From positions 1-64,000 of the forward strand of contig NZ_MRCQ01000008.1 of NCBI RefSeq assembly GCF_002304005.1: a stretch of 64,000 nucleotides of DNA, read 5' to 3'. This document shows positions 17,139-25,887 of this stretch, piece by piece (positions within the stretch are counted from its first letter, which is position 1; every line of letters begins with the position of its first letter). A model generated the notes under the pieces. It was given only the letters and a program-made list of their open reading frames with translations, did no database searches and was not told the origin of the DNA. The DNA comes from Flavobacterium sp. ACN6. GTDB taxonomy: Bacteria > Bacteroidota > Bacteroidia > Flavobacteriales > Flavobacteriaceae. Made by a program: the position numbers and the translations under genes.

Positions 17139-19187
17139 ATGAATTTTTACTCAATTAGAACAAATGATCAAAATACGATTGGTCAAATATTAAATATGTC
17201 ATCTACAGTAACCTTTGATAGGTTATCTTGGCATAAAGACGAGATTTCCATCGATGATATAGTTTTCATTGTTATAAGTGGCGATAATTCTAAAAAAATT
17301 CATTCATATAACAATGGATTAAGAGCAATTGGTAAAGTTGTAAATCTCCCTCAGAATGAAGAAGATGAAAAATATTTTAAACTAGAAGTTGAAATATTTA
17401 AATTTCTGCCTAAAACACTCACGAAAGATGATTTTTATATTTACCCTTCACTAAAAGATGCTCCAAATATTGGCCCTGACACAAAATCAATTGCCAATCA
17501 AGCATTTAGAAAAATTGACACTGAAGTGGGACGATCAATCTTCCTTGCAATTTATGATCTATTAGGTGAAGATTTCAATGTATCTCAATATGACTTTCTA
17601 GTTGCAGGTAACAATCGAATAGAAAAGCTTAAAAATTATAATGACTTTACGAAATTAGAAACAGTAAATAATAATTTTGTTCAGGATTCTTTTGCAGAAT
17701 GGTTTAACAATCCTATTAACTTTAGAAAATCTTATGATGGATTGGTTACTACTAAAGTTTTGAACTTTTGGAATAAAAATTATTTTGATGGCTATTTATT
17801 TAACATTGATCCTAAAAATCCTGAGCACTCTGTAAATGAAATTGAAAAGTTGATCCTTTCAAAAAGTGACAAAAAAAACCATGAGTGGAAAACTTTTAGT
17901 TATGCCACAAATAGAGGTGCTCCAGAAGCTGTTTTAGGCAAAAATAACTATATTAAATTTTTACGAGAGTTCATTTCACAAGAAAGTAATTTAAAAAAGA
18001 TTTCAGATTTAAAATTGAAAACAAATGAAATCATAAATCTTTCCAACATTTCTGGAAGCAAATTATCTTATGATGCATTCTATAAAAAAACGCAGGAATC
18101 TAATCTCAATTTTTCATCCTTATTAATCCTCCGCTTCATCGCATCGCTAACCTCAAAACCTTTCCTAGTCCTCAGTGGCCTTTCAGGTTCTGGAAAAACC
18201 AAAATAGCACAAACTTTTGCACAATGGATTTGCGAAGATACTAATCAATATAAAATTGTTCCTGTAGGCGCAGATTGGACTAATCGAGAACCATTACTGG
18301 GATATCCAAATGGTTTGGTCAGCAAAGAATACATAACTCCTGACAGTGGCGTAATTCATTTACTATTAGAAGCCATCAAACATGAAAATGAAAACAAACC
18401 TTTCTTTCTAATTTTAGACGAAATGAACCTTAGTCATGTAGAACGTTATTTTGCAGACTTTTTGAGTATAATGGAATCTAAGGATACTATAAAATTATAC
18501 ACTGGCAACACAAGAGAAAGTTTAGACGGCTTACAAATTCCTTTAGAAATATATTGGCCTAAAAATGTATTTATTATTGGAACAGTTAACATAGATGAAA
18601 CCACTTACATGTTTAGTCCTAAGGTCTTAGACAGAGCAAACGTAATTGAATTTAGAATTACAGACGACGAAATAAAAGACTTTTTAGTAAGTCCTGGTAT
18701 TCCAGATTTACAAAAACTAAAAGGTCAAGGAATTGCAATGGCAGAAAGTTTCCTGTCGATTGCTTCCCTAAACAGCATTATTGAAAATGACAACATAGCA
18801 AAAGAGTTGGTATTATTTTTTAAACAATTGCAACCCGTTGGTGCCGAATTTGGCTATCGTTCTGCAACAGAGATTTTGCAATTAGCAACAAAATTGAAAG
18901 CGCTGGAACCTGCAATTAAAGATAATGAATGTTTAGACATTGCAATTATGCAAAAATTGTTGCCAAAATTACACGGTTCGAGAAGTAAGTTGGTAAAAAT
19001 ATTAATTGCCTTGTCGAGCTTATGTTTGGAGGATATAACTATAGAAGATTTTGAAAAGAGATTTGATGATCTTCATAAAAACAACTTTGAAGGAATTTCT
19101 GTAAAATATCCTATTTCTTTCGAAAAACTAATTAGAATGTACAAGAATGTATTAGCTAATGGTTTTACTAGTTATGCAGAAGCATAG
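17139..19187 (+). CDS. McrB-like AAA+ NTPase with EVE-like N-terminal domain
   Basis: A 682-residue motor subunit of an McrBC-type, modification-dependent restriction system. The N-terminal 140 residues (FYSIRTNDQNTIGQILN, SIDDIVFIVISGD, GLRAIGKVVNLP) look like an EVE/PUA-type modified-base reader; this is a fold guess. The AAA+ domain has Walker A GLSGSGKT (347-354), Walker B FFLILDEMN (422-430) and GTVNIDETT (481-489), which occupies the place of the MNTADRS signature of classical McrB. This marks the branch that pairs with DUF2357 nucleases. It ends six bases before the nuclease gene, so the two form an operon. It lies directly after the methyltransferase and a broken gene, consistent with acquisition as a unit. 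Confidence 0.88.
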   Translation: MNFYSIRTNDQNTIGQILNMSSTVTFDRLSWHKDEISIDDIVFIVISGDNSKKIHSYNNGLRAIGKVVNLPQNEEDEKYFKLEVEIFKFLPKTLTKDDFYIYPSLKDAPNIGPDTKSIANQAFRKIDTEVGRSIFLAIYDLLGEDFNVSQYDFLVAGNNRIEKLKNYNDFTKLETVNNNFVQDSFAEWFNNPINFRKSYDGLVTTKVLNFWNKNYFDGYLFNIDPKNPEHSVNEIEKLILSKSDKKNHEWKTFSYATNRGAPEAVLGKNNYIKFLREFISQESNLKKISDLKLKTNEIINLSNISGSKLSYDAFYKKTQESNLNFSSLLILRFIASLTSKPFLVLSGLSGSGKTKIAQTFAQWICEDTNQYKIVPVGADWTNREPLLGYPNGLVSKEYITPDSGVIHLLLEAIKHENENKPFFLILDEMNLSHVERYFADFLSIMESKDTIKLYTGNTRESLDGLQIPLEIYWPKNVFIIGTVNIDETTYMFSPKVLDRANVIEFRITDDEIKDFLVSPGIPDLQKLKGQGIAMAESFLSIASLNSIIENDNIAKELVLFFKQLQPVGAEFGYRSATEILQLATKLKALEPAIKDNECLDIAIMQKLLPKLHGSRSKLVKILIALSSLCLEDITIEDFEKRFDDLHKNNFEGISVKYPISFEKLIRMYKNVLANGFTSYAEA

Positions 19188-19193
19188 AGAAAT

Positions 19194-21554
19194 ATGGAAG
19201 AAACCAAGAAACATATTCGCATACCATTACCCTTTTTTAATGAAACTCATTTTTTAGAAATCTATCCTGAAAATAAGGGAAGACTTTTTGAAATTTCAGA
19301 AGAAGAAGCAAATGAGAATGGAGAAAGTACATTTCAAATCTTAGAGGGTAATAGTTATGAATATGCCTTTACCAATAAAAATTATCGCTTAAATTGTAGT
19401 AATGATGGCATAGTCTCACAGTCAAAACGTGAACCTTCATTAGGAAGAATTGTGCCTAATATTTATGTCGGTACTCTTACTTTATTTGTCTCTAATATTA
19501 TTTATGAAGGTAAAGAATTTGAAGTTACTATTGAAGTTTTAGCAACTAAATTCGATACCGAACTCGATAAAAGTTACCGTGAAAACTACCGTTTTATGTT
19601 AAAAGACATAACAGATAAGTGTACGGAACTTTTAATGCAGATCAACTCTCCTGTTGAGCAAAATTTTGAAACAGACTTTTCAAGAGACAATGAAACAATA
19701 TACCAAAGATTTAGTTTTGTTAACTCTATCATTCAAAATAAAGATTTTGAAGAAGCAGTGTTAAAAATCATAGCTTCTCCTAAAACCAATTGGAATAGTG
19801 AGAGTGAAACAATTGATATTCGTAAAGTAAAAAGATTTGATAACGCTGCAACTAAGCAAATTTCATCAGGTTCAAATAGAATTTCTTTGCAAACATCACA
19901 TCCTTTATTTCAAGCAGGAATTCAATCAATACCAAATAAAATAAATAGTTTTAGAAAAGTTGAGCATACAGATACAAGTGAAAATCGATTTATAAAACAC
20001 GCTTTAGAAGTTTTTTTAAGTTTTGCAGAAGATTGCCAAAAATACTTTAAAGATAAATTATATTCCAGACCACATATAGAGGCATCTAATTTGGTAACAA
20101 AACTTGAAGGTTATTTAAGCCACTCTTTTTTTAAGGATATTTCCAGACCAACCTCATTAAAATTAAATAGCCCTGTTTTACAACGAAAAAGTGGTTACCT
20201 TGAAGTTTTAAGTACATGGTTGCAATTTGATTTAGCTTCCAAATTAGTTTGGAAAGGTGGCAACGATGTATATAAAGCTGGTAAAAGAGATATTGCTACT
20301 TTATACGAATATTGGTTGTTTTTTACATTGTATGATCTATTCAAGTCTAAATTCAAAATAAAAGATATTGAGTACGAAGAGCAATCTTACAACCATTTGA
20401 TAGAGCCAACCAAAGACGGCTTGAGCGTAATGGTAAAACAAGGTAAACACACTGCTTTGTATGGTGATTTTATTACAAAAAATAGAGCGCTAAAAATTAA
20501 ATTTTCATACAATCGTTCTTTTAAAGGAGGCACAAAATATACTGATGAGCAAGCGGGTAGTTATACAACTACACTTCGTCCAGATTATACATTATCAGTT
20601 TGGCCAGCTATGCTAAAAGAAAAAGAAGCTGAAAGACAGGACCTAATTGTACATATTCATTTTGATGCAAAATATAAAATAACACAATTCCAAATTCAAA
20701 CTTCTACGGATAATGATTTAATAGAACAAGAAGAAAACAACGAAAGAAAAGGAATATATAAAAATGCAGATTTGTTAAAGATGCATGCTTATAAAGATGC
20801 GATAAGAAGATCAGGCGGTGCTTATGTTTTATATCCTGGAACAGAAAAAAAGGAAATAAGAGGCTTTCACGAAATCATTCCAGGATTAGGCGCTTTTTCT
20901 ATCAATCCAACAGGGCAAGATAACGATATTACAGAATTGTCTAAGTTTATAGATCTAGTTATTGAGCACTTGCTAGACAGAGCATCTCAAAGGGAAAATA
21001 TTAATTATAAAATTCACAATGTCTATCAAATTAATAAAGAAGATATCAATCAACTTCATGAACCAATTCCTGAATATTTAAATGGCTCAAAATTAATTCC
21101 AGATGAAACATTTGTATTAGTTGGATATTCAAAAACAGCTAAGCGTTTTGATTGGTATAATGAAAATAAAAAGTATTTTTTCCGGATGAATGATACTATT
21201 GGTTCTTTACAGTTAACAAATGAAGTTGTAAATGCAAAATACCTTTTATTAAGAAGAAATGGGCAAGAGACAGCTTTTGATTTATACGAGATTAAAAGCA
21301 CAGGAATACAAGTTTATTCAAAAAGCAGAATTATTGAACTCAATTTTCCACAGCCAAATGATTTAAAAGAACATTATTTAAAAGTAGATATTGAAAAAGT
21401 AACGGATTTAGAATTTGAAAATGTAAGCTGGAATTTTAAAAAATTAGATGAATACAAAAAAATTTTAGAAATAACCAAGAATGTTTACACACAGGCAGGA
21501 ATGCCTTTTACAGTATCATTAACGAAATTGATGAAAACAAAGGAAATTAGATAA
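19194..21554 (+). CDS. McrC-like nuclease subunit (DUF2357 / PD-(D/E)XK)
   Basis: A 786-residue partner of the AAA+ protein upstream. The first 280 residues match the DUF2357 pattern (beta-rich start, then helical ENRFIKHALEVFLSF). A PD-(D/E)XK nuclease core follows, with E372 in LYEYWLFF, D464 in RPDYTLSVW and DxK in HFDAKYK (491-493), the expected catalytic set. A C-terminal extension from about residue 640 (FVLVGYSKTAKRFDWY, YLLLRRNGQETAFDLYEI) looks like a separate beta domain of unknown role. Together with the NTPase it should cleave foreign DNA, probably depending on base modification. A terminator lies about 85 bases after the stop. Confidence 0.87.
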   Translation: MEETKKHIRIPLPFFNETHFLEIYPENKGRLFEISEEEANENGESTFQILEGNSYEYAFTNKNYRLNCSNDGIVSQSKREPSLGRIVPNIYVGTLTLFVSNIIYEGKEFEVTIEVLATKFDTELDKSYRENYRFMLKDITDKCTELLMQINSPVEQNFETDFSRDNETIYQRFSFVNSIIQNKDFEEAVLKIIASPKTNWNSESETIDIRKVKRFDNAATKQISSGSNRISLQTSHPLFQAGIQSIPNKINSFRKVEHTDTSENRFIKHALEVFLSFAEDCQKYFKDKLYSRPHIEASNLVTKLEGYLSHSFFKDISRPTSLKLNSPVLQRKSGYLEVLSTWLQFDLASKLVWKGGNDVYKAGKRDIATLYEYWLFFTLYDLFKSKFKIKDIEYEEQSYNHLIEPTKDGLSVMVKQGKHTALYGDFITKNRALKIKFSYNRSFKGGTKYTDEQAGSYTTTLRPDYTLSVWPAMLKEKEAERQDLIVHIHFDAKYKITQFQIQTSTDNDLIEQEENNERKGIYKNADLLKMHAYKDAIRRSGGAYVLYPGTEKKEIRGFHEIIPGLGAFSINPTGQDNDITELSKFIDLVIEHLLDRASQRENINYKIHNVYQINKEDINQLHEPIPEYLNGSKLIPDETFVLVGYSKTAKRFDWYNENKKYFFRMNDTIGSLQLTNEVVNAKYLLLRRNGQETAFDLYEIKSTGIQVYSKSRIIELNFPQPNDLKEHYLKVDIEKVTDLEFENVSWNFKKLDEYKKILEITKNVYTQAGMPFTVSLTKLMKTKEIR

Positions 21555-21636
21555 TTTATTACTAGCTGAATTTCAAAAATTGTAAAAAACATTCTAAATA
21601 ATTATTTCATAAGTTCAAAACTTGATAACGAATAAC

Positions 21637-21665
21637 AAAAAAGCCACTTCTACAAGTGGCTTTTT
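21637..21665. terminator. Terminator at end of defence island
   Basis: Stem AAAAAGCCACTT / AAGTGGCTTTTT around CTAC, between the McrC-like gene and a convergent small gene. It has A and T runs on both sides, so it can work in either direction. Confidence 0.85.
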
Positions 21666-21677
21666 CCAATTCTATAA

Positions 21678-21911
21678 TCATTCAACCTCCAAATAAGGAT
21701 TTAAAATCTCAGCTAATTTATTCAGCCAATAAAAATTATCTTCGAGATTGATTTTTTCGGTTTGCAGGGTTTCTGAATCTCGCATTGCGTTTAAGGCAAG
21801 GACGTAATTTACTTGTCGAATAGCTTTTGCCATACTCTTTGGATCAATAGATTCGTTGAAGAAATCAGCTAATCTTAATTGGGTTTCTTTTGAGAAGGTG
21901 TTTGTACTCAT
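21678..21911 (-). CDS. Small helical protein of unknown function
   Basis: A 77-residue acidic, helical, cytosolic protein (from MSTNTFSKETQLRLADFF to LNPYLEVE) that I cannot assign. The frame is open upstream to an ATG at 22031 (adding a stretch containing LLPVWYGGGIGNNRNAL) and one at 22043. I prefer 21911 because the upstream segment has the composition of a leader, not of this helical domain, and because an 18-base sequence lying just before this ATG is duplicated just before the ATG at 22031. Either start is possible. It stands alone between terminator-flanked units. Confidence 0.55.
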   Translation of the reverse strand: MSTNTFSKETQLRLADFFNESIDPKSMAKAIRQVNYVLALNAMRDSETLQTEKINLEDNFYWLNKLAEILNPYLEVE

Positions 21912-21913
21912 AA

Positions 21914-22053
21914 TTTTGCATTTAGGAAATATAAAACCCGCATAGATTAGGTGTCCTACGCTGCAAAGAGCGTTGCGGTTGTTTCCAATACCGCCACCAT
22001 ACCACACGGGCAATAATTTTTTTGTGTTCATATATTTTTGCATTTAGGAAATA
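21914..22053 (-). other. Leader segment with duplicated start region
   Basis: The 18-base word TTTTGCATTTAGGAAATA occurs at 21914-21931 and again at 22036-22053. Read on the minus strand each copy sits just before an ATG followed by similar codons (ATGAgtACAAA and ATGAacACAAA). The 104 bases between encode, in frame with the downstream protein, a peptide with LLPVWYGGGIGNNRNAL and CSVGHLIYAGFIFPKC. Whether it is a translated leader, an extension or an inserted element is unclear. Confidence 0.6.
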
Positions 22054-22180
22054 CAAACATACGAAAAGAAAATAAATTGTAAGTTTTTTCTTTATTTAAA
22101 CTTTAAAACTCTAAGTCGAAATCTAAATTACAAAATTGAAAAATAAATCTCTTAAAATTCATAATATTTCCTTAACTCGC

Positions 22181-22211
22181 TTGGCTTTTCCCTTTAAAAT
22201 AAATAAGTTTG
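22181..22211 (+). promoter_or_regulatory. Promoter of the HPF-like gene
   Basis: TTG at 22181-22183, a 20-base spacer and TAAGTTTG at 22204-22211 fit the Bacteroidota consensus, 26 bases before the ATG at 22238. Confidence 0.65.
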
Positions 22212-22237
22212 AGAATAATCATTAAATATATTCCGTT

Positions 22238-22552
22238 ATGAAAGTACAAATCAACACCGACAAAAACATTGAGGGACATGCAAGATTAGAAGCTTACTAT
22301 TCTGGAGAATTAGAGAAAGGTTTAGCGCGTTTTGAAGATAAAATAACCCGTATAGAAGTTCACTTTGGAGATGAAAATGGAGAAAAATTCAGTTTGCATG
22401 ACAAAAAATGTGTAATCGAAGTTCGTCCTGTAAAATTACAGCCAATCACTGTTACAGAACATGCCGATACGCTTGAAAAAGCTTTTAGCGGCGCTTTGGC
22501 TAAAGTCAAAAAATCGTTGACTACCACTTTCGAAAAAATAAAAGCACATTAA
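22238..22552 (+). CDS. HPF/RaiA-family ribosome-associated protein
   Basis: A 104-residue basic protein with the beta-alpha-beta-beta-beta-alpha pattern of the ribosome hibernation factor S30AE domain: ITRIEVHFGDENG, KCVIEVRPVKLQPITV and a C-terminal lysine-rich helix ALAKVKKSLTTTF. It lacks the C-terminal dimerisation domain of long HPF, so it would be of the short type. Such proteins bind the decoding centre of idle ribosomes. Similarity in the central helix is modest, so the exact subfamily is uncertain. It has its own promoter and a strong terminator at 22573. Confidence 0.75.
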   Translation: MKVQINTDKNIEGHARLEAYYSGELEKGLARFEDKITRIEVHFGDENGEKFSLHDKKCVIEVRPVKLQPITVTEHADTLEKAFSGALAKVKKSLTTTFEKIKAH

Positions 22553-22572
22553 TATTTGTGTTTTAAAATCAT

Positions 22573-22609
22573 AAAAAAAGACGTTTCAAATTTTCGAAAC
22601 GTCTTTTTT
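22573..22609. terminator. Terminator
   Basis: Stem AAAAAAGACGTTTC / GAAACGTCTTTTTT around a 9-base loop, between the convergent HPF-like gene and the lipoprotein gene at 22635. It works in both directions. Confidence 0.9.
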
Positions 22610-22634
22610 GTTTTATATCAGTTTGATTCTTCTT

Positions 22635-23312
22635 TTAAGATTTTGGCAGCGGTGCTCCAACGGCAATATCACAACGGTGTCCTGGTTTTCCGTGCGCCGG
22701 ATTAATTCCGTCTGCTACTGCTGTGTCCTGCCCTGCACTTTCGGTGCTTAATAATGCCGGAACTGCGTTTGATGCTGGCGGTGTTACCGTAAAATTCTGA
22801 GTAACCGATCCGCTTTGTGTCGCATTTGTAGCTGCCGCTGTAGTTTTGGCAGCAGGAGAATTTAACGGTGCCCCAACTGGAATATCACATCTATGTCCCG
22901 GCTGTCCGTGCGGCGGATTCATTCCTTTTGCCGTTTTAACGGGCGTTGTAGTTGTAGTAGTCGTAACCACATTTTGCTGCGTCGGATTTACTTGTACTGT
23001 TTGTCCTGGAGTTGCTTGCACCTGTTGTGTCGGCGCAGAACTCAAAGGTGCTCCCACTGCAATATCACATCGATGTCCTGGTTGTCCATGTGCTGGATTA
23101 AGTCCTTTATTATCGCTCAAAACCGTATTCGGATTTGCCATTTGATTTTGGTTTTGAACCACTGGCGCTGCAGTTTTAGTAGTGTCTTTTGCAAGTCCTA
23201 ATCTTACCAATTCAGACGTTGCCGTGCTTTCCTGCGGTTCTAATTCCTTTTTACACGAAACAAATAATAGTGAAGTTATAGCGAGTGAACTTATAAGTAA
23301 TTTTGAATTCAT
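22635..23312 (-). CDS. Lipoprotein with three HGQPGHRCDI repeats
   Basis: A 225-residue lipoprotein (signal peptide, lipobox cysteine at residue 20). It holds three near-identical 20-residue motifs at about 71-90, 131-150 and 203-222 of the form NPxHGxPGHRCDIxVGAPL. They are joined by low-complexity Thr/Gln/Ala/Val-rich linkers (QQVQATPGQTVQVNP, TTTTTTTPVK). Each motif has two histidines, an arginine and one cysteine in fixed places, which suggests metal or haem binding or covalent attachment; this is inference. I have seen similar motifs in Bacteroidota lipoproteins but know no function. A -7 element TATATTTG lies 24 bases before the ATG and a terminator follows. Confidence 0.8.
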   Translation of the reverse strand: MNSKLLISSLAITSLLFVSCKKELEPQESTATSELVRLGLAKDTTKTAAPVVQNQNQMANPNTVLSDNKGLNPAHGQPGHRCDIAVGAPLSSAPTQQVQATPGQTVQVNPTQQNVVTTTTTTTPVKTAKGMNPPHGQPGHRCDIPVGAPLNSPAAKTTAAATNATQSGSVTQNFTVTPPASNAVPALLSTESAGQDTAVADGINPAHGKPGHRCDIAVGAPLPKS

Positions 23313-23335
23313 TGGGGTGGTATTTTAAAATCTCT

Positions 23336-23343
23336 CAAATATA
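23336..23343 (-). promoter_or_regulatory. -7 element for the HGQPGHRCDI lipoprotein
   Basis: TATATTTG on the minus strand, 24 bases before the ATG. No TTG at the standard spacing. Confidence 0.5.
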
Positions 23344-23413
23344 ATTGTTTTTTCGTGATTACACCATATAAGAAACGTGAGATAATTTAGTAAGGGACAA
23401 AGTTGCAAAGTTG

Positions 23414-23469
23414 CAAAGGTACAGAGTCGCCAAGAATCTTAAAATAAACTTTGCGCCCTGGTGCCTTTG
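23414..23469. repeat. Degenerate palindromic repeat, family A
   Basis: CAAAGGTACAGAGTCGCCAAG-like left arm and CTTTGCGCCCTGGTGCCTTTG-like right arm form an imperfect palindrome. The words (CAAAGG, CAGAGTCGC, CTTTGCG) are those of the palindromes at 173-217 and 27824-27888. Confidence 0.55.
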
Positions 23470-23554
23470 TGGCACTAATTCGTTTTCTTTAATTTTCTTA
23501 TATCACTATATGTTTCAAAAAATTATACCTTTAAACTCAAATAAAAACATTATC

Positions 23555-24043
23555 ATGAAAAAAACACTTTTACTGCTATTATTAGTTACTTCTTTTGCAA
23601 ATGCTCAAACCGACAAAGATCAAATTAACAAAACACTAGATGCTTGGCACAAAGCCGCTGGCGAGGTAAAATATGATGCTTATTTTAATACTTTGACAGA
23701 TGATGCAATCTATATTGGAACTGATGCAACCGAAAACTGGACTAAAAAAGAATTTGCAGTTTGGGCAAAACCATTTTTTGACAAAGGAGCAACTTGGAAT
23801 TTTAGAGCTTTGGAACGTCATATCTTTTTTGACAAAACTGGAAAACTAGCTTGGTTTGATGAATTGTTAGATACTCAAATGAAAATCTGCCGCGGTTCTG
23901 GAGTTTTGGTGAAAGTAGGAAAAGAATGGAAAATTCAGCATTATGTTTTATCAATGACAATTCCGAACGACGAAGTTGACCCTGTTACCAAAATCAAAAC
24001 ACCAATTGAAGATGCTTTAATAACAAAGCTTCAGAAGAAATAA
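23555..24043 (+). CDS. SnoaL/NTF2-like exported protein
   Basis: A 162-residue protein with a cleavable signal peptide (MKKTLLLLLLVTSFANAQ) and an NTF2-like fold. The order is helix DKDQINKTLDAWHKA, DAYFNTLTDDAIYIG, FAVWAKPFFDKG, then strands ending GVLVKVGKEWKIQHYVLSM. The function is unknown; related proteins bind or convert small molecules. The ATG at 23555 starts the signal peptide; the frame is open for 48 codons upstream, through the family A repeat, and that part is not credible as protein. It is a single gene followed by a 260-base gap. Confidence 0.78.
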   Translation: MKKTLLLLLLVTSFANAQTDKDQINKTLDAWHKAAGEVKYDAYFNTLTDDAIYIGTDATENWTKKEFAVWAKPFFDKGATWNFRALERHIFFDKTGKLAWFDELLDTQMKICRGSGVLVKVGKEWKIQHYVLSMTIPNDEVDPVTKIKTPIEDALITKLQKK

Positions 24044-24260
24044 AACATTTTAGGCATTTCTTATTATAAACATAACTTTTATAGCACTTTAGAAAACGTG
24101 TTGAGAATTTAATTTTAATAAATTCAGCAAAAACAGTGCTTTTTTGTAACTTTAAAATAAGATACTGTCAAAAAAAGAACCTGTATTTTAAAAAATCAAT
24201 CAAAATAAAACACATACCTCTATTTTAACAGCCTTAAAAACAAGAATCTTTATTTTTTTT

Positions 24261-24268
24261 TAACTTTG
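24261..24268 (+). promoter_or_regulatory. -7 element for the ammonium transporter
   Basis: TAACTTTG fits TAnnTTTG and lies 38 bases before the ATG. No clear -33 TTG is present. Confidence 0.5.
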
Positions 24269-24305
24269 ACCCCAAAAAAAATAGGGTTAACAAAGTATTT
24301 TAAAA

Positions 24306-25688
24306 ATGAAAATAGAAAAACGCTGGATTATTTCCTTTATCATGATCAGTGTCGTTTGCACAATCGGTGCATTTTGGCCAACAGTAACAGAAAATAGTTA
24401 TGTTCTATCAGAATTTGGAACTATAGAGAATATTGTACCTGCCGATGTTGCCTGGATGCTGACTTCAAGTTGTCTGGTTTTAATTATGACACCTGGCTTA
24501 TCTTTCTTTTATGGCGGAATGGTCGGCAAAAAGAATGTGATCTCGACAATGCTTCAAAGTTTCATTTGTTTGGGAGTTGTAACGCTTTTATGGGCTGTTG
24601 TCGCTTTTAGTTTAGCTTTTGGAGATCCAGTTGGTTTTGGTACTGGAGATCATTTTTACAGCTTTTTTGGAGATCCAAGAACTTTTGCTTTTATGGATTA
24701 TGTTGGTGTTCTGCCTCATAAACAGCTGGCAAATACGATTCCGTTTATGCTTTTTGCTTTGTTCCAAATGAAATTTGCAATTATTTGTCCTGCAATTATC
24801 ACGGGTTCATTTGCAGAACGTGTTCGTTTTATCTCTTATTTAGTTTTCATTAGTTTATTTACCATTTTTATATATGCTCCTTTATGTCACGCTGTTTGGT
24901 ATCCAACTGGTGTTTTAGGAAGTTATTTTGGAGTAAAAGATTTCGCCGGAGGAACAGTAGTTCATATGAGTTCAGGATTTGCTGCTTTGGCCGGAGTTAT
25001 TGTTTTAGGAAAAAGAAAAAATAGTCAGCATATTCCAACCAATATTCCGTTTGTACTTTTAGGAACTGGAATGTTGTGGTTCGGCTGGTTCGGATTCAAC
25101 GCTGGATCTGCGCTTGCTGCCAACGGAACCGCTGCTATGGCTTTTGCAACAACTACAACTTCATCTGCAGCCGCAATGCTAACCTGGATTTTCTTTGACA
25201 GAATGAACGGAAGAAAAGTTTCTGCACTTGGTGCCTGTATTGGTGCTGTTGTGGGTCTGGTTGCTATTACGCCTGCGGCAGGATTTGTATCTGTTCCAGA
25301 AAGTATGTTCTTTGGATTTGTTACGGCTTTGGTTTCTAACACTGCTGTAAATTGTAAATATTCAAAAAGATTTGATGATACTCTAGACGTTTTTGCCTGT
25401 CACGGTGTTGGAGGAATTATGGGAATGATTTTGACTGCCATTTTTGCGCACGGCGAAAATGCAAGTTTACTTCACGGTGGCTGGAACGTTTTTGGACATC
25501 ATATGATGGCTTTAGTATTGGTTTCTGTATTTACTTTCTTCGGAGCTTATTTCTTATTTAAAGTAACCAATTTCATTATACCGTTAAGAGTTTCTGAAGA
25601 ATCAGAGCACATTGGATTGGATTTATCGCAGCACGATGAATCGCTTGATCCAAAAGCCCAGCCAATTACAGAACCTCATTACGGGTAA
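24306..25688 (+). CDS. amt: Ammonium transporter (Amt/MEP/Rh family)
   Basis: A 460-residue inner-membrane protein that conducts ammonium. It has an N-terminal hydrophobic segment (about 8-26) and then about 11 membrane helices. The family signatures are DVAWMLTSSCLVLIMTPGLSFFYGG near the start, FAGGTVVHMSSGFAAL (first pore histidine) and DVFACHGVGGIMG (second pore histidine). The tail is acidic and polar, ending in EPHYG. Amt genes usually sit next to a PII (glnK) gene; none is seen here, so post-translational control by PII would require a gene elsewhere. Monocistronic by its flanking gaps. Confidence 0.96.
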   Translation: MKIEKRWIISFIMISVVCTIGAFWPTVTENSYVLSEFGTIENIVPADVAWMLTSSCLVLIMTPGLSFFYGGMVGKKNVISTMLQSFICLGVVTLLWAVVAFSLAFGDPVGFGTGDHFYSFFGDPRTFAFMDYVGVLPHKQLANTIPFMLFALFQMKFAIICPAIITGSFAERVRFISYLVFISLFTIFIYAPLCHAVWYPTGVLGSYFGVKDFAGGTVVHMSSGFAALAGVIVLGKRKNSQHIPTNIPFVLLGTGMLWFGWFGFNAGSALAANGTAAMAFATTTTSSAAAMLTWIFFDRMNGRKVSALGACIGAVVGLVAITPAAGFVSVPESMFFGFVTALVSNTAVNCKYSKRFDDTLDVFACHGVGGIMGMILTAIFAHGENASLLHGGWNVFGHHMMALVLVSVFTFFGAYFLFKVTNFIIPLRVSEESEHIGLDLSQHDESLDPKAQPITEPHYG

Positions 25689-25701
25689 TATTTACTGCAA
25701 C

Positions 25702-25774
25702 GAATTTCACAAATTTTCACAAATTTTTCTTCACTCAAACTGATTAAATTGATTCGTGAAAATTCGTGAAATTC
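25702..25774. repeat. Dispersed palindrome, family D (GAATTTCAC type)
   Basis: A 22-base arm at 25702-25723 (GAATTTCACAAATTTTCAC..) pairs with 25753-25774 (..GTGAAAATTCGTGAAATTC) at 20 of 22 positions around a 29-base loop. Words of this kind (TTCGTGAAATTCGTGG) recur at 27421-27446 and 52040-52081. It lies between two same-strand genes and may end amt transcription. Confidence 0.7.
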
Positions 25775-25860
25775 CTGGTAAAACAAAATATACTTTATAG
25801 AAATTAAGGGCTGCCAAAATTTAAACCGCAATTACACCTTATCCATTCGTTTATATTCCT

Positions 25861-25868
25861 TAATTTTG
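25861..25868 (+). promoter_or_regulatory. -7 element for trmB
   Basis: TAATTTTG matches TAnnTTTG and lies 19 bases before the GTG start, leaving a very short leader. Confidence 0.55.
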
Positions 25869-25887
25869 CGGAAAATTTTTGTAAAAA

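Noticed and set aside
22846..23201. Long plus-strand frames opposite the HGQPGHRCDI lipoprotein
   Set aside because: They are antisense to a gene with signal peptide, lipobox and conserved repeats; Cys/Gly/Pro-rich translation reflects the opposite strand.
23411..23554. N-terminal extension of the SnoaL-like protein
   Set aside because: It translates a family A repeat and precedes a perfect signal peptide start at 23555.
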